Virus record (IMG/VR): IMGVR_UViG_3300032194_000093
Location: 1 to 43,037 of that record
Reading direction: 5' to 3' (one strand)
Source of the DNA: a virus
Length of the DNA stretch: 43,037 nt
The translations under genes and the position numbers were made by a program. Numbering within the stretch: the stretch's first letter is position 1; every line of letters begins with the position of its first letter. The notes under the pieces are model-generated. The model was not told the DNA's origin and made no database searches. It worked only from the letters and a program-made list of their open reading frames with translations. Below are positions 43,032 through 43,037 of this stretch, in pieces.

Positions 43032-43037
43032 ACATAT

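Noticed and set aside
1-43037. tRNA genes, integrase, attachment sites or insertion sequences
   Set aside because: I saw no cloverleaf-like stretch, transposase or recombinase motif. Nearly every base is inside a structural gene, and the gaps are at most 65 nt.

Overview
The window is a compact, entirely leftward-transcribed (minus strand) late module of a T4-like myovirus, covering the baseplate wedge and an adhesin/fibre cassette. Gene order from right to left is gp25, gp6, a giant gp7-like protein, gp8, then very large virion proteins, a collagen-like fibre, further fibre-like proteins, and the start of a GH130-like glycan-active protein cut by the left edge. AT-rich codon use, the N-terminal signatures of the large proteins (a DUF4815-type start, a YHYH-type domain inside the gp7-like protein) and their size point to a marine T4-like phage. 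A Synechococcus/Prochlorococcus cyanomyovirus is most likely; a SAR11 pelagimyovirus is the main alternative. No photosynthesis or other host-diagnostic gene is present, so the host is inferred.

Layout: 43000-42608 gp25; 42606-40810 gp6; 40803-28816 gp7-like protein of 3995 residues; 28763-26724 gp8; a rho-independent terminator at about 26687-26711; 26658-18586 DUF4815-type protein of 2690 residues; 18584-18378 a 68-residue protein; 18388-10850 a 2512-residue protein with a periodic paired-cysteine repeat array; 10840-10502 a small beta-rich protein; 10494-6289 a collagen-like fibre; 6279-3304, 3304-1739 and 1732-845 further fibre/structural proteins; 811 to beyond base 1 the GH130-like protein. 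Genes are 1-9 nt apart or overlap by a few bases, except for three larger gaps: 52 nt before gp8, 65 nt before the DUF4815 gene and 33 nt before the GH130-like gene. No stretch over 300 bases lacks a gene.

Regulation: four NATAAATA boxes, the late-promoter element of T4-like phages, lie 24-55 nt upstream of gp25, gp8, the 2512-residue gene and the GH130-like gene. Only two genes have strong Shine-Dalgarno sequences (gp8 and the 521-residue protein).

How the genes work together: gp25, gp6, the gp7-like protein and gp8 should form the baseplate wedges. The large downstream proteins probably decorate the wedge or baseplate rim and carry the receptor-contacting surface. The most unusual features are the four-fold expansion of gp7, a small GSGY beta motif shared by four different virion proteins, the cysteine-pair repeat array in an otherwise cysteine-poor set of proteins, and a glutamine-rich collagen fibre interrupted by two alternating globular module types.
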